Below are positions 23,558-35,770 of a stretch of 64,000 nucleotides of DNA, in pieces; the stretch's first letter is position 1, and each line of letters starts with the position of its first letter. Position numbers and translations under genes: made by a program. This stretch comes from Dactylonectria macrodidyma (taxonomy: Eukaryota; Ascomycota; Sordariomycetes; Hypocreales; Nectriaceae). The notes under the pieces were generated by a model. It was not told where the DNA came from, made no database searches, and saw nothing but the letters and a program-made list of their open reading frames with translations. The DNA is taken from NCBI GenBank assembly GCA_020744425.1, contig JAGMUV010000020.1, positions 1,054,001 to 1,118,000 on the forward strand, read 5' to 3'.

Positions 23558-24832
23558 ATGCCGGAGCTCCAGACAGGGGATACGCCAGCGGGATGCTCCA
23601 CAAGCTCGAGCGATGGTGCCGGAAAGACTCCGAAGCGAGTCGTGACTGCCGCTCGAAAGGAGCAGAATCGCGTCGCGCAAAAAGCATACAGTAAGACCAA
23701 AAATACACTCATAAATCCAAGTTGCTAATGATTCGAAGGGCAACGACAGAGGGAGCGTCGCCAGGCGCTCCGAGTCAATGTCCATGAATGCGACAAAAGG
23801 AAGCTGCCCATGCTTCGACCCCAGGCAGAAACTGGCCCTGATCGCTGCCGATTCCCGGACATTCCACGGGTCAATAACACAGCACATGCCCCATACCGAA
23901 TAGCTCCAACTGCCACGGGCCAGTGTGATAGTCAAGGGCAAACCACCAGTGCAGCCAAGTCGTCAAACTTACTAGGGCCTGAACCAATGAACCAATGTAC
24001 AGAGGTGCAAGTCCGTTCTAAAGACGTACTTTCAAGTCTATTGGAACCCTTAACAGACTCAAACTGTAGCACATCTAGTAGTTCACTTTCATTATGCGTC
24101 AGCCAACTTCTTCCTGGTTCAACCCAGCACACATCATCGACCGTAAATGACGATGACGCCTGGATGGCTCATGTGACGCCCTTAACTCCTGGCGCACTTC
24201 TCTTACCGAATAATGTGCAATCCGAGGCATCCCCCATGCCACCATTTCTTAATATGCGGGCTATGAGTCTTGTACCAACCACCATCGCCGCTGCCATCTT
24301 CGAGAATGCTCTGTCGCTGGGCTACGATCTGAACAGGCTGGCCGAATGTCGAGGCGACTACATCTCGCCCTTCTATCAGCCCCTCGCGTCGCCTGATAAC
24401 GACCCAGAAACTTTGATCTCAACATCAATAGCGAGGGTGGCCACCGGTTCACGCAGCCGCACCATCCCGGTACATCTCCGTCCGACTCTAGCCCAAGTCC
24501 TCATCGCCCACGACGCCAGCTTGGACCTCATCCCGCTGCCCTTTCTCCGCGAGAGGGCGATTCTAATGTCCACACTGATGCCGGACACTTTTAACCTGTG
24601 GGAGCTCAAGTTCGACATCTATCATCGGGGCGGGCTCATGCTCTGGCAACCCGATCGGTCAGGACAGGGCAACTCATGGGCTTGTTCTAGTTACCAGCCC
24701 TGGGATATGAGGAGCTGGGAGGCGATGCCGTGGTTTTTGCAGAAATGGTGCATGGTCATTGGGGGAAAGGAAAGTCCATTTTGGAAGCAGAGTACGTGGT
24801 GGCACAGAATGAGAGGAGTGGAGCATGGGTGA
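23558..24832 (+). CDS. bZIP transcription factor with DUF3425
   Basis: Two exons (23558-23690, 23739-24832) give 408 aa. The basic region ARKEQNRVAQKAYRQRQRER spans the splice junction (about residues 33-52), and the intron has the branch sequence GCTAATG. The leucine zipper after it is short or missing: the next heptads carry Leu, Val and Cys irregularly. The C-terminal half, from about residue 270, has the DUF3425 pattern with LRPTLAQVLIAHDASLDLIP and WFLQKWCMVIGG. Proteins of this layout are nuclear regulators common near fungal metabolite and stress genes. The gene is divergent from the NmrA-like gene, a possible target or partner. A weak zipper may mean it dimerises through another region. 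Confidence 0.88.
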
Positions 24833-25183
24833 AATAATTTTAGGAACTCTTCGGTCTCACCGATGCTTGGAGGAGTGGACCACTCGGGTGGCGATGGCGA
24901 CGGCAAGACAAGCGAGGACTGAACTCAACTATGCATAACAACTGCTTGCACTACAAATCATTGAAAGCATCTATTGTAATTTGAAGCTGTAAATCTAACC
25001 GCTTTATATGCCTGTTTCATTATTGGTATTGAGTTGCGTTACCGACCCCAGACCTATAAGTTTTCCCATCCGTGTATGCAAAAGAAACATGTACGCCTTT
25101 ACCCATGCTTGGTTTTTCGTTTTTACTTCGATCCATTCCCATTTTCAATCCCTCAACGCTGCACTTGGTATCCCTATTATTTA
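24833..25183. other. Convergent 3' spacer
   Basis: This lies between the bZIP stop and the MFS stop. It should hold both polyadenylation regions; nothing else was seen. Confidence 0.5.
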
Positions 25184-26817
25184 TCAACGCTTCCAGCTTT
25201 TACTCAATCGAGCAATTGTGAACACACAAACGCCCCCAATGATTGCTGCACCAGCCGCTATAACCCGTTGGTTAGCAATTGCGACTATCGTTATTCGGCA
25301 AGCAGAACTTACAAACTGTAAAGGCCCATCCTACTCCGATGCCATCAATCATCGGCACGACACCACCGACGCTCCCAGCAGCGAAGCTGTACTGGACGAC
25401 GTACTTTCCACTTATGACCGCAGTTCTGTATGCAGGTCGTGCCTCTATCTTGGAGTTAGTATGAACTCATTGGGAGAAAACATCCTACACTTACCAGCTG
25501 AATATGTGTTGAGCCCACTGAATGACGCCATGAGTCCGAATCCCTGAATGAAGGAACCCACGATGGGCAATGCCATCCCTCCCACCTCATTCTTGACGCT
25601 CCAACCATACAATAGTGTGCCAAAAGGCAACACCACGAGGATTGCAGGGATACTGCTGTTCAATCGATCTTCTGGCAGTCGCACACCATTTCGCTTGCGG
25701 ATGTATATCTTCACCATCTGGTCGGACAGCTTGCCCCCAATAGTGCTTCCGATCAAGAAGCCCGCGCCAGGTGCCAAGTAGAACAATCCGCTCTCCAAGG
25801 GCGAGCTGAGGTTGAATCGTGGGTTTATGATGCGACGGACGGAGCTAAGCAGACCGTATTGGCTGAAAGACAGCAGTCCGCAGGTAAGGTTCTAATATTA
25901 ATTAGCATACGGCTAGCTGTCTTGCAATCACGGGACTTACAGCAAGGAGAATCCTTGGGTAAGTGAATTGGCAAAAGACATTCATCGGGTTGAAAGCCTC
26001 AAGCATTTCTTTCTTGGACTTTGGAGGGGTTGCCTCGATTGCTTTGGGGTTCTCGATTTCCCTTGCCCTAGGAACGAAGAAGAACGCGAGAATGAGGCCG
26101 ACCAGCGACATGCCGGCCTCGACTCCATAGATGACTCTCCAACTTGTGAAGGTTGCGATGATGCTTCCCACCAAAGGTGCTAGAGCGTGGTTAGCTACGG
26201 CGGGTGACGGAACTGGTTCAAAACTTACCGATGGTGTTTGCACTGACACAACTGCCCAAAAAGAAACCCACAGCAGTTCCACGGACGGTCTAGTAAACCC
26301 GTTAGATACACGATCTATGTTGCAATGAATAGGAATCACCTGCTGGCTCGAAGATATCCGCCAAGATTGTCTGTCCTGCGACGAGGAAGAACGGCCCCGT
26401 TGTTCCTCCGATGATCCACAGCACGGCAAAGCACGCCATATTGGGCGACAGCGAAACACCGATAGAACACGAACACAGTACAACATTTGCAACGAGATAT
26501 GTTGTCCGGCGGCCAATGATGGTGCTAATAGGGAGCCACATCAGCGCCGACATGGCCATGGCCACGAAGACGCCGGCATTGGCCGTGTTGATGGCGGCGA
26601 GCTCGACCCCCAAGTCGGCAGCAACCTCGATCGTCGACGGCATGATGGCCGTGCCCCAAAACGTCATGGGCAGCGGCATCCAGCAGACGACGAAGAGAAT
26701 AACCCACTTCCGCCATGATGGTATCTCGGCAACGTCGTCGTCGATGGCTCCCACGGGGGGGAGAGGTTCTAGCTCTGGCACCGTTGATGCTACTGGGTTC
26801 TTTGGTTCAGCAGCCAT
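25184..26817 (-). CDS. MFS transporter (DHA1-type, fungal multidrug/small-molecule efflux)
   Basis: Six exons (26817-26344, 26289-26229, 26179-25941, 25891-25495, 25444-25313, 25257-25184) give 458 aa. There is a soluble N-terminus of about 35 residues, then the first helices ([18 protein letters not shown]), an MFS motif-A-like loop (IIGRRTTYL), and [11 protein letters not shown], a typical fungal DHA1 segment. The last exons encode AGKYVVQY-like and C-terminal helix sequence. It is probably a plasma-membrane proton antiporter; substrate unknown. The first intron must use a GC donor (CCA|GCAGGT): the ordinary GT four bases downstream would shift the frame and hit a stop in the next exon. It is divergent from a Zn2Cys6 gene at 27504. 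The total is somewhat short but has plausible ends. Confidence 0.88.
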
Positions 26818-27503
26818 ATTAAAATCGTTCGGGAATAGACAACCGGCTATTAATGGAGGTGCGGGGTTGGAAAGGGAGGTAGGTAGACGAGTATATTTGG
26901 TAGACTACATCAACGGTCAAAGTCCGATGGCTTGAGTATGATAGCCGGTTCTGTAACCGACAGCAGCACATATATATCGAAGACTCCCCCTGAAGAATTG
27001 ATGAAAAGTTTTCCTTGTAGCATTGAGACGATGACCACAAGTGGGACCGAGATTTCGTTTTGTTGCGAGGTCGGATAGCAATCCCAGCATGGCGAGTGCA
27101 AATCGAAGTTATTCCCGGTAGCCGAGTTAATACGCCGATTACACCGTAGTTTTCTCCGTAGTAGAGGCCGGAAGAAGGCTAATTGGCAGCCGCCATTCGC
27201 TCGGCAAAGAGACGCCGTCGCCGAACCGGAGCGATCTTCGCTGACTCATCACGGGAAAAGTGTTCGCCATCACCGATACAAACTCGGCCAAAATGATCAA
27301 CACACAGAACCACCCCCCGCAAACAAGGATCCAATCGGGCACGCGACCACTTTCTCGCAGGTCGTCTGAGAGAACGGAGAACGGAGACATCGGCCTGAGT
27401 CAACGCTCCGGTTGTCGTATCTCGAGCTCCGTGTCCACCGGCCAATACATGACCTCACCGGCGCGCCCATCCTCCTCCACCGCCAGATAAGGCGCTCGCA
27501 GAC
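26818..27503. promoter_or_regulatory. Divergent promoter region, MFS pump / C6 regulator
   Basis: The 686 bp between the start codons includes a GC-rich part with CCG/CGG triplets (for example CGCCGAACCGGAGCG near 27218). That would suit a Zn2Cys6 factor acting on its own promoter and on the pump. No exact repeat was found. Confidence 0.4.
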
Positions 27504-29843
27504 ATGTCGCCGGCCATGACGGCACCCGATACGAGCCCGCGCGACTCGCCGACAGCTTCAGAGGCAGACGGCGGCAAGGATGACACCCCGTCTCAGTCAG
27601 CCGTCAGTCGTCGCGAGCCTCAGCGAAGGACCAAGTCAACAGCGTCAGTTGCGAGCCCAGAATTCCACGTGCAGGTGTTTATTGCCTATGCAGGACGTGT
27701 GCTTACTTGATTTGTACTTGTAGATGCCGGAGATGTCATTCCAGAAAGGTCAAATGCTCCGGCGGCACGCCTTGCGAGAACTGTACTCACGCCGGCAAAC
27801 CCACCGAGTGTTCGTACCCGCGCAAGAATCGTTTGGTCAAAGTCAGCCAACAGTACGTTGCAACCTGATGCTTTTCCATCGTCCATCGGCTTATCCAATT
27901 ACACAGGTACATTGATGACCTTGTTGCCGAAAATGAACGGCTTCGAAGTCGCGAGGGGAGCAGCAGGTCTCAGAGTGACTCCACCCAAAAAGATGTCTCA
28001 GTCGTGTCTGGGAGAAGCTTTACGGATGGCACGTCCAACATTCAGGCACCGTCATTGGACACCCATCCCTGGTTCTTTAACATGAATATTCCCCATACAC
28101 CCATATTAATCGGTGAGGCTTCGGATGCTGCTTTTGCGACACGTTTCCGCCAAGCAATCTCCTCGGCTCGACACAGCCATCTCCCCAGAATCCACTTCGC
28201 AGCTGATGAGCGCCTCCTCGCTCTATCAGACATTGACTGCCCCTGGCCCTTCCCGTCACGAGCCCGGCTTCTCGTTAATGTCGCACTAAAATATGTGACT
28301 CGTTGTTATCACATTGTTCGCAGGAGTCAGGTTCTGGAGGGCCTGGAGCTCGCCATCCAGAACCCGCAGTCCAGCGACTCATTAATGAAGAGCAAGCTCT
28401 GGGCGCTATTCGCCATCGGTGAGATGTATTCGACAAGAACTCCCGCGGTGGAAACAAATTTTCCGGGGATGGGTTACTTTGCCAGAGCCACACGCGTCCT
28501 CCGCATCGTCAGCGAGCGACCAAGGATCGACACTGTCGAGATCAGACTACTGCTTGTATGTTCTCCGCAACAATGTATAACACCGTTTAACCGTTTCTTG
28601 TAGTCGTTCTACTCGCTCGCCCTGAACCGCCGCTACACAGCGTATGCATTGGCAGGATCCTCAGTCCGACTCTCCGTCGTCATGGGCTTGCATCTCAACG
28701 TCCCAGAATCTCAACTCAGCGACCCGAGCGTGAGAGAACACCGAAATCGGGTATGGTGGACCGCCTTCACCTTCGACCGCATGTGGGCTTCAAGGCTCGG
28801 CCATCCCGTCGCCATACAGGAGGAGTTCATCGAAGTCGATCTTCCAAAAGATTTAGGGCCTGGGAACGACTCCGATGATTTTAAAGATGCGGCCTACCTC
28901 ATCGCCAGTTTGCAACTAGCCCGCCTTGCCGGACGGATTAGCTATTCTATCTACAGCAGAAACCCACAAGAGACATCATTATCCCAACGAGTCCAAGAAG
29001 CCTTGAAGTCTCTTCGCAACTGGGTTGAGGAACTGCCGGCTCACCTACACCTCGACCCCAAGGACAGTACCGCCGAGCCAAGCCCTAAGCCACTCTCTCT
29101 TCATCTTTATTTCAATCAGGTATTCACTTTTACGTGCCCCGTCGGTGATTCACCCTACTGACAGACTCAAGTGTGTAATTACCGCAACACGACCGATTCT
29201 TCTCCATGTGCTTCGGACCCATGTCGCCACCTGGGACACTCAATCAAACACAGATGATCAGGTGCCCGCTTCCGCAATGACGTTGGCCGAGGCATGCGTC
29301 AGATGCGCTCGACATTCCTGCCGGCTTCTGATAGAGTGCTGGATAGACGGATCTTTTGCCACCTTTGACTACTTTTACACTCAATACCTCTTCTCCGCCG
29401 CAACCGTCCTCGCCATCTCGAGCTTATTAGATGGCAAGGATTATCGAAACGATCGGGAGCAGTTCGAATCATCCGTCCAATTCCTCGAACAACTAAGAGA
29501 AACGGGCAACTTCGCCGCGGGGGAATTTTGCCAGCACACTGACGCCATGAAGGTCACCATGGCAGCTGCGCAGGCGCGCAGAGGCGACTTCGCTATGCCC
29601 GTCGCGGCGCCTCCCTTAATGGACGACGCCTCCCTCGGGACCCTTGATGTTGGAGCGGCATTTGCTGCAGGAGCCACGGCTGGCATGGCCTTGTCGGAGC
29701 CCTCATTGCAGGAGCTGCTATCGCAGCCCATCTTAGATCTACAGTTTATCAATGCGTCCATGTACCAGGACGAATCTCAGGGATTGTATTGGCCGGATAT
29801 CTCCCCTGAGAGCTGGACTACGGATGCTTGGGTACCTACTTAG
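27504..29843 (+). CDS. Zn2Cys6 fungal-specific transcription factor
   Basis: Five exons (27504-27670, 27724-27852, 27907-28555, 28604-29119, 29172-29843) give 710 aa. After a Ser/Pro/basic leader, exon 2 carries the zinc cluster CRRCHSRKVKCSGGTPCENC and YPRKNRLVKV, and exon 3 opens with a coiled coil (YIDDLVAENERLRSR). The fungal_trans domain shows VWWTAFTFDRMWASRLGHP and EVDLPKDLG. The first junction is uncertain. To stay in frame from the ATG at 27504 it needs a GC donor (CACGT|GCAGGT). The normal GT donor four bases later works only from a different ATG at 27580, giving a shorter leader. The other introns are clear. It is divergent from the MFS pump and tail-to-tail with the LaeA-like gene, and may regulate the pump. 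Confidence 0.87.
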
Positions 29844-30211
29844 CTGGGTCACAAATCGGGGTACGTTGTTCCTCCCGGTGTCATGGACAGGTTGTGTTCG
29901 ATTCTCATCAACTGCCGGGGGTGTAAGAGCCTTGTTTGTTTCTGCTAATTGCGCGGGCGTTGTTTTGCCATATTTTTTACTAAAAGCATTCTGAAGGGTA
30001 GTGTAGGAAACAAAAACGGAGTCGTCGGGAATCTGAAAGCCTTATGACGAATACGATGCAAGGAATCCCGTTGCATTTACAACGCGTATGACAATTCTGA
30101 ATCATAATCATTGATTAACCTCACACGGACCATGTCAGTTCTCTTTGCGTATTCCTCACTGTGCCGGTTTGTTCTTTTACACTCAAACTCAGAGACATGG
30201 CTCAAGTATTC
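29844..30211. other. Convergent 3' spacer
   Basis: This separates the C6 regulator from the LaeA-like methyltransferase, tail to tail. Only untranslated sequence is expected; nothing else was recognised. Confidence 0.5.
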
Positions 30212-31726
30212 TTACGGTTTCTGACCGTAGGTAACATGACTATTCTACAAGTTAATAACGGCTCATCATTCCAAATGGCAGCAACTCACAAGTTGAAGAT
30301 GGCGTGAAAGTCGTTACCCTTCAGCTCCTTCCTGACCTTGGACAGCAGAAGCAAGACTTCTTCCTCGGACCACTTCAGAATCCCGCAGAACAAACGCAGC
30401 GAGAATCCCTCCAATCCCTCCAACGTCTGCGCCAAGTTGCACATTCCAAGGTCCTTCATCCGCGGGTCTTTTGCCCATGGGCCAATGGGGATCTTGAAGA
30501 CGTGATGCTTGACGTTTTGAAAACCGGCCGCCTTGACCCATTCATCCTGCTTCGGGCCTGGGCACGGCTCCCGCTTCAAGGTTCGTGCTGCGCCAAGCAA
30601 GGTGTTGATCCAAGTCAGTGTGCTATGCTCTTCCTTCAGGGACCCGTCGTCTGCATAGTATTGAAGATCATAGTCTTGGAATTCAGCCCAGCCGCCAGGC
30701 TTCAGGTTGCTACGCAATTGAACTGTCAGCACCCGTCTTTGTCGATTTCTTTTTCGCCAAACTCAACTCATAGATACTTTCGGTCAGCTTAGGCCAGTCC
30801 AGAATGCAGCAAGCCATATATCGGCAGAAGATGAAGTCGAATGGGGTTTGATGCATCCATCCACTCTCTATGTCGTCGACCTCGAACTTGACATTTGGCG
30901 GAACCCTAGCGGCTTTCACGTCAGCGAGCAGGCAAGGCCATGGCCAGAGAGGTCAAACATACCAGGAGGGTTGTATAGGGCTTAAGTCGTTGCCGAGAAT
31001 CTGCCACCCAGTTATCAACTACCTCGTGAAACAAGCGATGTGACTTTTTTCACGTACTTCAGCTTGTGGATGGGCATCACCCATCTCAATCGCCCCTAAA
31101 AGTGGAATGTCAGCAGGATATATGGTCGAAAGATGTCTTGTCAAGCGTACAAATTCCCGTCCCAGTTCCAAGGTCAAGCACTCGACCAATTTCTTTTTCC
31201 ACAAGCGGCGCCAGATATAAGCGATCGCCAATAACTTTCGTCATCAAGGCGTGATTTAGATCAAGTCGGTTCATCTCCGTCTGTTACCTGTGAATCAGCC
31301 CCATGCCACCATGAATGAATAGCCAAGCAGCCAGCGACGTGAAGAATGCAGGTACGCTAATTACCTCGTCATTCGGCAAGATGTAAGCTAATAACTGTCA
31401 ACACATGAATGGTAGGTGTTAATAAAGAGTCATACAGCCACCGCGGAATGCATGGTATCGCCGGCCATGTTCATACGGATAATCGACAACACTCGAGGTC
31501 AGTGATGCCGTGTAGGTGGACCTGGAAGCCGAACTAGTGAGCGACAACTGGCGGACTGAATTAAGTCAAGTAAGTTCTCTCGTACAAACGACTCTCCATG
31601 CTTGAATCCGCAACAGTTTCCCTGTCCTAAGTTGCAAATTATGAGCATCTTCAAGCAAACAAGCTTACTGGGTCGACTCACCAGGTCGTCGACCTCGATG
31701 TGGGCCACAGACTCTGATTCAGCCAT
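30212..31726 (-). CDS. LaeA-like SAM-dependent methyltransferase, ten exons
   Basis: Ten exons (31726-31682, 31626-31586, 31533-31436, 31387-31365, 31280-31151, 31095-31058, 31000-30963, 30905-30768, 30709-30290, 30239-30212) join exactly to 332 aa. The order of motifs is that of LaeA-like proteins: YPYEHGRRYHAFRGGSYILP, NDETEMNRLDLNH, SAM motif I VLDLGTGTGIWAIEM, NDLSPIQPSWVPPNVKFEVD, FDFIFCRYMAC, NLKPGGWAEFQDYDLQYY, and an ending of the HVTYGQKP type. LaeA itself is a nuclear, velvet-associated global regulator of secondary metabolism. Paralogs such as this are numerous, and many are probably small-molecule methyltransferases. Nine introns in under 1 kb of coding sequence, with exons as small as 23 and 28 nt, is dense. 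It sits beside pumps and regulators but no backbone enzyme. Confidence 0.9.
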
Positions 31727-33902
31727 TGTTGATCACGTCGCTTTGATCAAAATCTTGATGAGAGGGGAGGTCTAAACCGTCCTGAATGTGGGGAAAGAGG
31801 GGTAAAAGGACAGAGGTCGCCTAAATCGCCTGATATTTTAATTTAAACGAACGTGGGCTGCCTGCAGATGCGAGGTTTCCACCGTCGCCCTGGACGAATC
31901 GCATGTGGGCTTAGGAACCCTGGCCCTAACCAAGGATGCGGTTTCTAGAGAAACGACGGAATTGACAATTTACTTCGCAGTATGTCATTCCCTATCAGCA
32001 CCTCTAAATACTCAGTAACACCTATAGTCTATGTTTGGGGGATCGTGATGAAGACCCACAGCGAATGGTGGCACAAAGGAGGTCGTAGTGCTGACGGTGT
32101 TGGCGGTGACAGGACCCTAATGGTTGATTCAAGGGCCATTTATACGACATAATATTCAGCATCAGCTAAGAAGATGCATTTGTTACACATTAAGTTTCTA
32201 TTATGTGACAAATATTGCCAACGTCGTCTGTGGGTCCGCCCTCATTCGCTGGTTGTCTCGCCAGATCGGCCCGTCCCGCCACACCGTGCTTGCGGGGCGT
32301 CGAGACTGCTTCCAGAAGCCTCAGCGATTTAACTTCTCCATCGGTTCCTTGTCCTCTATCTCTATCACTATCTTTAGCCATATACAGCCACCATTTATTA
32401 AGGTAATGCAAGTCAGCCAGAGGATTGCATTCTGTCTTGCAGGTTTAGTAAGCACTGCCAACTCCGCGTATTCTCCGGTGGTCCTGGTCTTCTCCAAGGT
32501 GTGTCTGCGCTACTATTTCATAAGAAATGAGCTTCTTTGGGACCCCTGGAAGGGTTTCTTCTGACGTGAGTACATCCTCCTGTCCAAGCGCGGCTAAGAA
32601 TTGGCGCACGTAGGGAGAACTCGGTCTCGGTCACCACGGTTGCCCCCATTTTCACCAATAAAGGCAAGTTGGTCGAATTCTTGGCCCAGCTCTGCTCTTC
32701 GGTCTCGGTATTTCACTATCTAGAGTTTGTGCGCGGGCGGGGTAATAATCTCCGCAGGCATCTTTCCCAGCCAGGTCTCGCACGACTTCCTCTCCGAGAA
32801 CAAGAAACAGACCCCAGGTTCTCAACGATTCTCGTATTTTCTTCCAAAGATAGGTGTTTATTGCTGTCTTTTGATGATAAAACGATGCTCGTTTGATGCA
32901 AGTGCCCTATGATTACAGGAGAACATGTCGCTATGACATAGGCACAGAATTGCTAGGCTCTTTCTAGATACCTAAGGTTACTCAAGCAAACATGGATAGC
33001 TGTTCATGGTACTCTCAGGCTGAATCGGTACATAGGAACTTGAGCACAACTCGAATCTGCCACGCCAGTGTCTTGGAGTGAAGGGAGGCCTCTTAGTTTG
33101 CAAGTTGCTGTTCTGACGAAACCGAGATAATGACGCAGTGAGAAGCCAAACTAACAGGCTACCGATGCACCTAGCTTTAAAGAGACAACGCCGAGGCTCA
33201 GCTGAGATTTGATGAGGCGATTCTAGTACGATCCATCTACAAAACAATCGAGATAATGCAAGGACGTCAACTATTGACGACAAAATCGCCACCGGGCGCA
33301 AGTTTAAGGTCAATTTGCTACCAAAGTTGGGAACATTTTTTTCATCGTACAAAAGTAAAGAAACTTCCATTCGTGAACAGAAACTGGGTTACGAGCAGAT
33401 GGAAACTGTCAAAACACATCATCGGACGGCAAGTGTAGGGTAGGCAATTTCTCCATGATATCATAATTTATGAAATAGTGGGTCACATACCGCGTCAGCC
33501 AATACTATCGGTTGAGAGCTTGCACAAAACCCTCCGGAAGAGACATCTCCCGGAAGCGGCTTGCATAAAACCCGGACCCGGGTCTCCTTAATTCCCACGG
33601 CACCACCGCCATGGCCCGTATTTCGGGCTCTTCAAGGGGTCCGATGGCCTAGGCAATGGGGTTAAGCATAATTCCAGCACCGGGCCTGTGAGTTTCCACG
33701 GCTAGCGTTCACATTTCGTCCTTGTTGCCAGGGCGGCTGTCGCTTTCGCTTTCGCTTTCTGTACCGCAGGGGACCCGCACGTGGTGCAATTTACGCACTT
33801 CGGGACAAGTAGTCTCGTTCCCTTATATTATCCCCCGTGCTGCCCTCCCTCTGATGTTCTAGAATTCTCAAGCACGATCTTTCTCTTCAGTCAGCAATAA
33901 TA
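31727..33902. other. Intergenic region with two head-to-head promoters
   Basis: This 2.2 kb contains the promoters of the LaeA-like gene and the MFS gene at 33903. A plus-strand frame from the ATG at 32407 starts with a signal-peptide-like stretch but cannot be extended into a gene. Just before the MFS gene are three TCGCTT repeats (about 33739-33757) and CTTATATTATC (about 33821) as a TATA-like element. Confidence 0.45.
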
Positions 33903-35770
33903 ATGGAAGAATCAACGAAAAACAACAACCTGGGCGAGCTCCGTCCCGAGAGCCAACGCACCCTGGCCGTGTCCGACGTCAGTCTCAATGCGGAACGACC
34001 ACAGACGACCAATGAGGAGACACCAGCCCAAGACCAAGAAAAGGGCAAAGTTTCACCTGGTTCCATCGCCGAAAACGACCCAAACTCTGTGGGATGGGAT
34101 GGCGACGACGACCCCCATAACCCTATGAACTGGGCGGAGAGTAGGAAGTGGATCAATATCGGCGCCCTCTCACTCATGACCCTTTTGACGTAAGTTCCAT
34201 CCTTTGAGTCTAACGCTAAGAATCTTGTTCTAATTTGGTATCTAGTCCACTTGTTAGTCTTGCTCAGCCACCCTCCTACCAACATCTTGCTAACCTCTGA
34301 GTAGGGTTCATCGATGTTCGCCCCTGGCGTCCCCGATATCATGGTTGAGTTCAAATCAACTAACGTCAACCTTGCGACCTTCCTTGTTTCCGTATACGTT
34401 CTCGGCTTCGCCTTCGGACCCCTTCTCGCCGCACCGCTGAGCGAAATCTACGGCCGAGCCTTAATCTTCAATATTGGCAACGTTCTATTCGTCATCTTCA
34501 CTGTCGCGACTGCCCTTAGTCAAAACATGGGCATGATGATTGCCTTTCGGTTCTTGATGGGTTTCGTGGGATCCACGCCCATCACCAACGGCAGCGGCAC
34601 CATCTCGGACATGTTCCCCATCGAGCAGCGAGGCAAGGCCATGGCAGTGTGGGCCATGGGCCCGCTCCTGGGGCCTTGCATCGGACCTGTGGCTGGAGGC
34701 TTCATGATCCAAGATGTAGGCTGGAGATGGGTGTTCTGGGTCATCGCTATTGCTGTAAGCGGACAAGCTCCAACGAATCGTTCATGAAATACATGGAACT
34801 AACAACTTTATAGGCTGGCATCCTCACCGTTATCTGCTATTTCGTCGCTACCGAAACATACCACCCAACTCTGATCCAGTGGAAGGTTAACCGTCTGAGG
34901 AAAGAGACCGGCAACAAAGACCTATACTCTGTTCTTGACATTAAACAGACCTCCACCAAGACCAAGTTCGAGCATGCCATTGTCCGACCTATGAAGATGC
35001 TCTTCACTCATCCCCCAGTGTTTGCTATCTCGCTTTACATTGCCGTGGTCTACGGCGTTCTTTACCTCATGTTCAGCACTTTCACCTTCGTCTTTGCTCA
35101 GCAATACGGATTTGGTACCGGCATCATTGGTTTGTCATACATTCCCACAGGAGTTGGCATGCTTATGGTAAGTTATATACTATCTATCCTTGTAGAGACC
35201 AAATCATATCATTTGAAACCCACCCTAATATACATTAGGGAACTATTACATTTGGTATTATCACAGATATCATCATCAAGAAGAAGATGGCAACTGGAGA
35301 GGCCACAGTCCCCGAAGACCGCGTACCAGTCTGGTTGACAGTTCCTTGTGGCCTGACAATCGTCGTCTCACTGTTTTGGTATGGATGGGCTTGCGAGAGC
35401 AATACGCACTGGATTGTGCCGATGATCGGTGTTGTCTTCTTCTGTTTCGGCCTCATGGGAATCATGGCAAGAACTCTCTCCAAGTATGGCCAAGGAATAC
35501 AGCTAACTAGTCATACAGATGTGCCTGCAAGTATACCTCATCGACGTGTACGTTCAATACGCAGCCTCTGTCATCGCTGCTGTCACCGTCCTGCGATCCC
35601 TCCTGGGAGCTCTGCTGCCGCTCGCCGGGCTCTCCATGTACAACAACCTAGGATTGGGATGGGGCAACAGCGTCCTGGCGTTCCTCTCGCTCGTATTGGT
35701 CCCAGTGCCAGTCATCTTCCGCTTTTACGGAGCTAAGATCCGTGCCAAGAGCCCGAACAACCTGGGTTAG
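33903..35770 (+). CDS. MFS transporter (DHA1-type multidrug/polyamine-like) with a 7-nt micro-exon
   Basis: Six exons (33903-34189, 34246-34252, 34305-34754, 34814-35167, 35239-35466, 35519-35770) give 525 aa. The layout is a long soluble N-terminus (about 80 residues, ending DPHNPMNW, a classic lead-in to this family), TPLGSSMFAPGVPDIM, PLSEIYGRALIF (motif A), FLMGFVGSTPITNGSGTISDM, and a C-terminal MYNNLGLGWGNSVLAFLSLV. Exon 2 is only TCCACTT; it supplies the T-P-L of the conserved TPLxSSMFAPG. Skipping it breaks the frame. The fifth intron (35467-35518) has a GC donor (GCAAGA). The protein should be a plasma-membrane drug/proton antiporter. Substrate unknown. Confidence 0.92.

Noticed and set aside
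32407..32500. Signal-peptide-like start of a small secreted protein
   Set aside because: No downstream exon could be joined in frame without stops.
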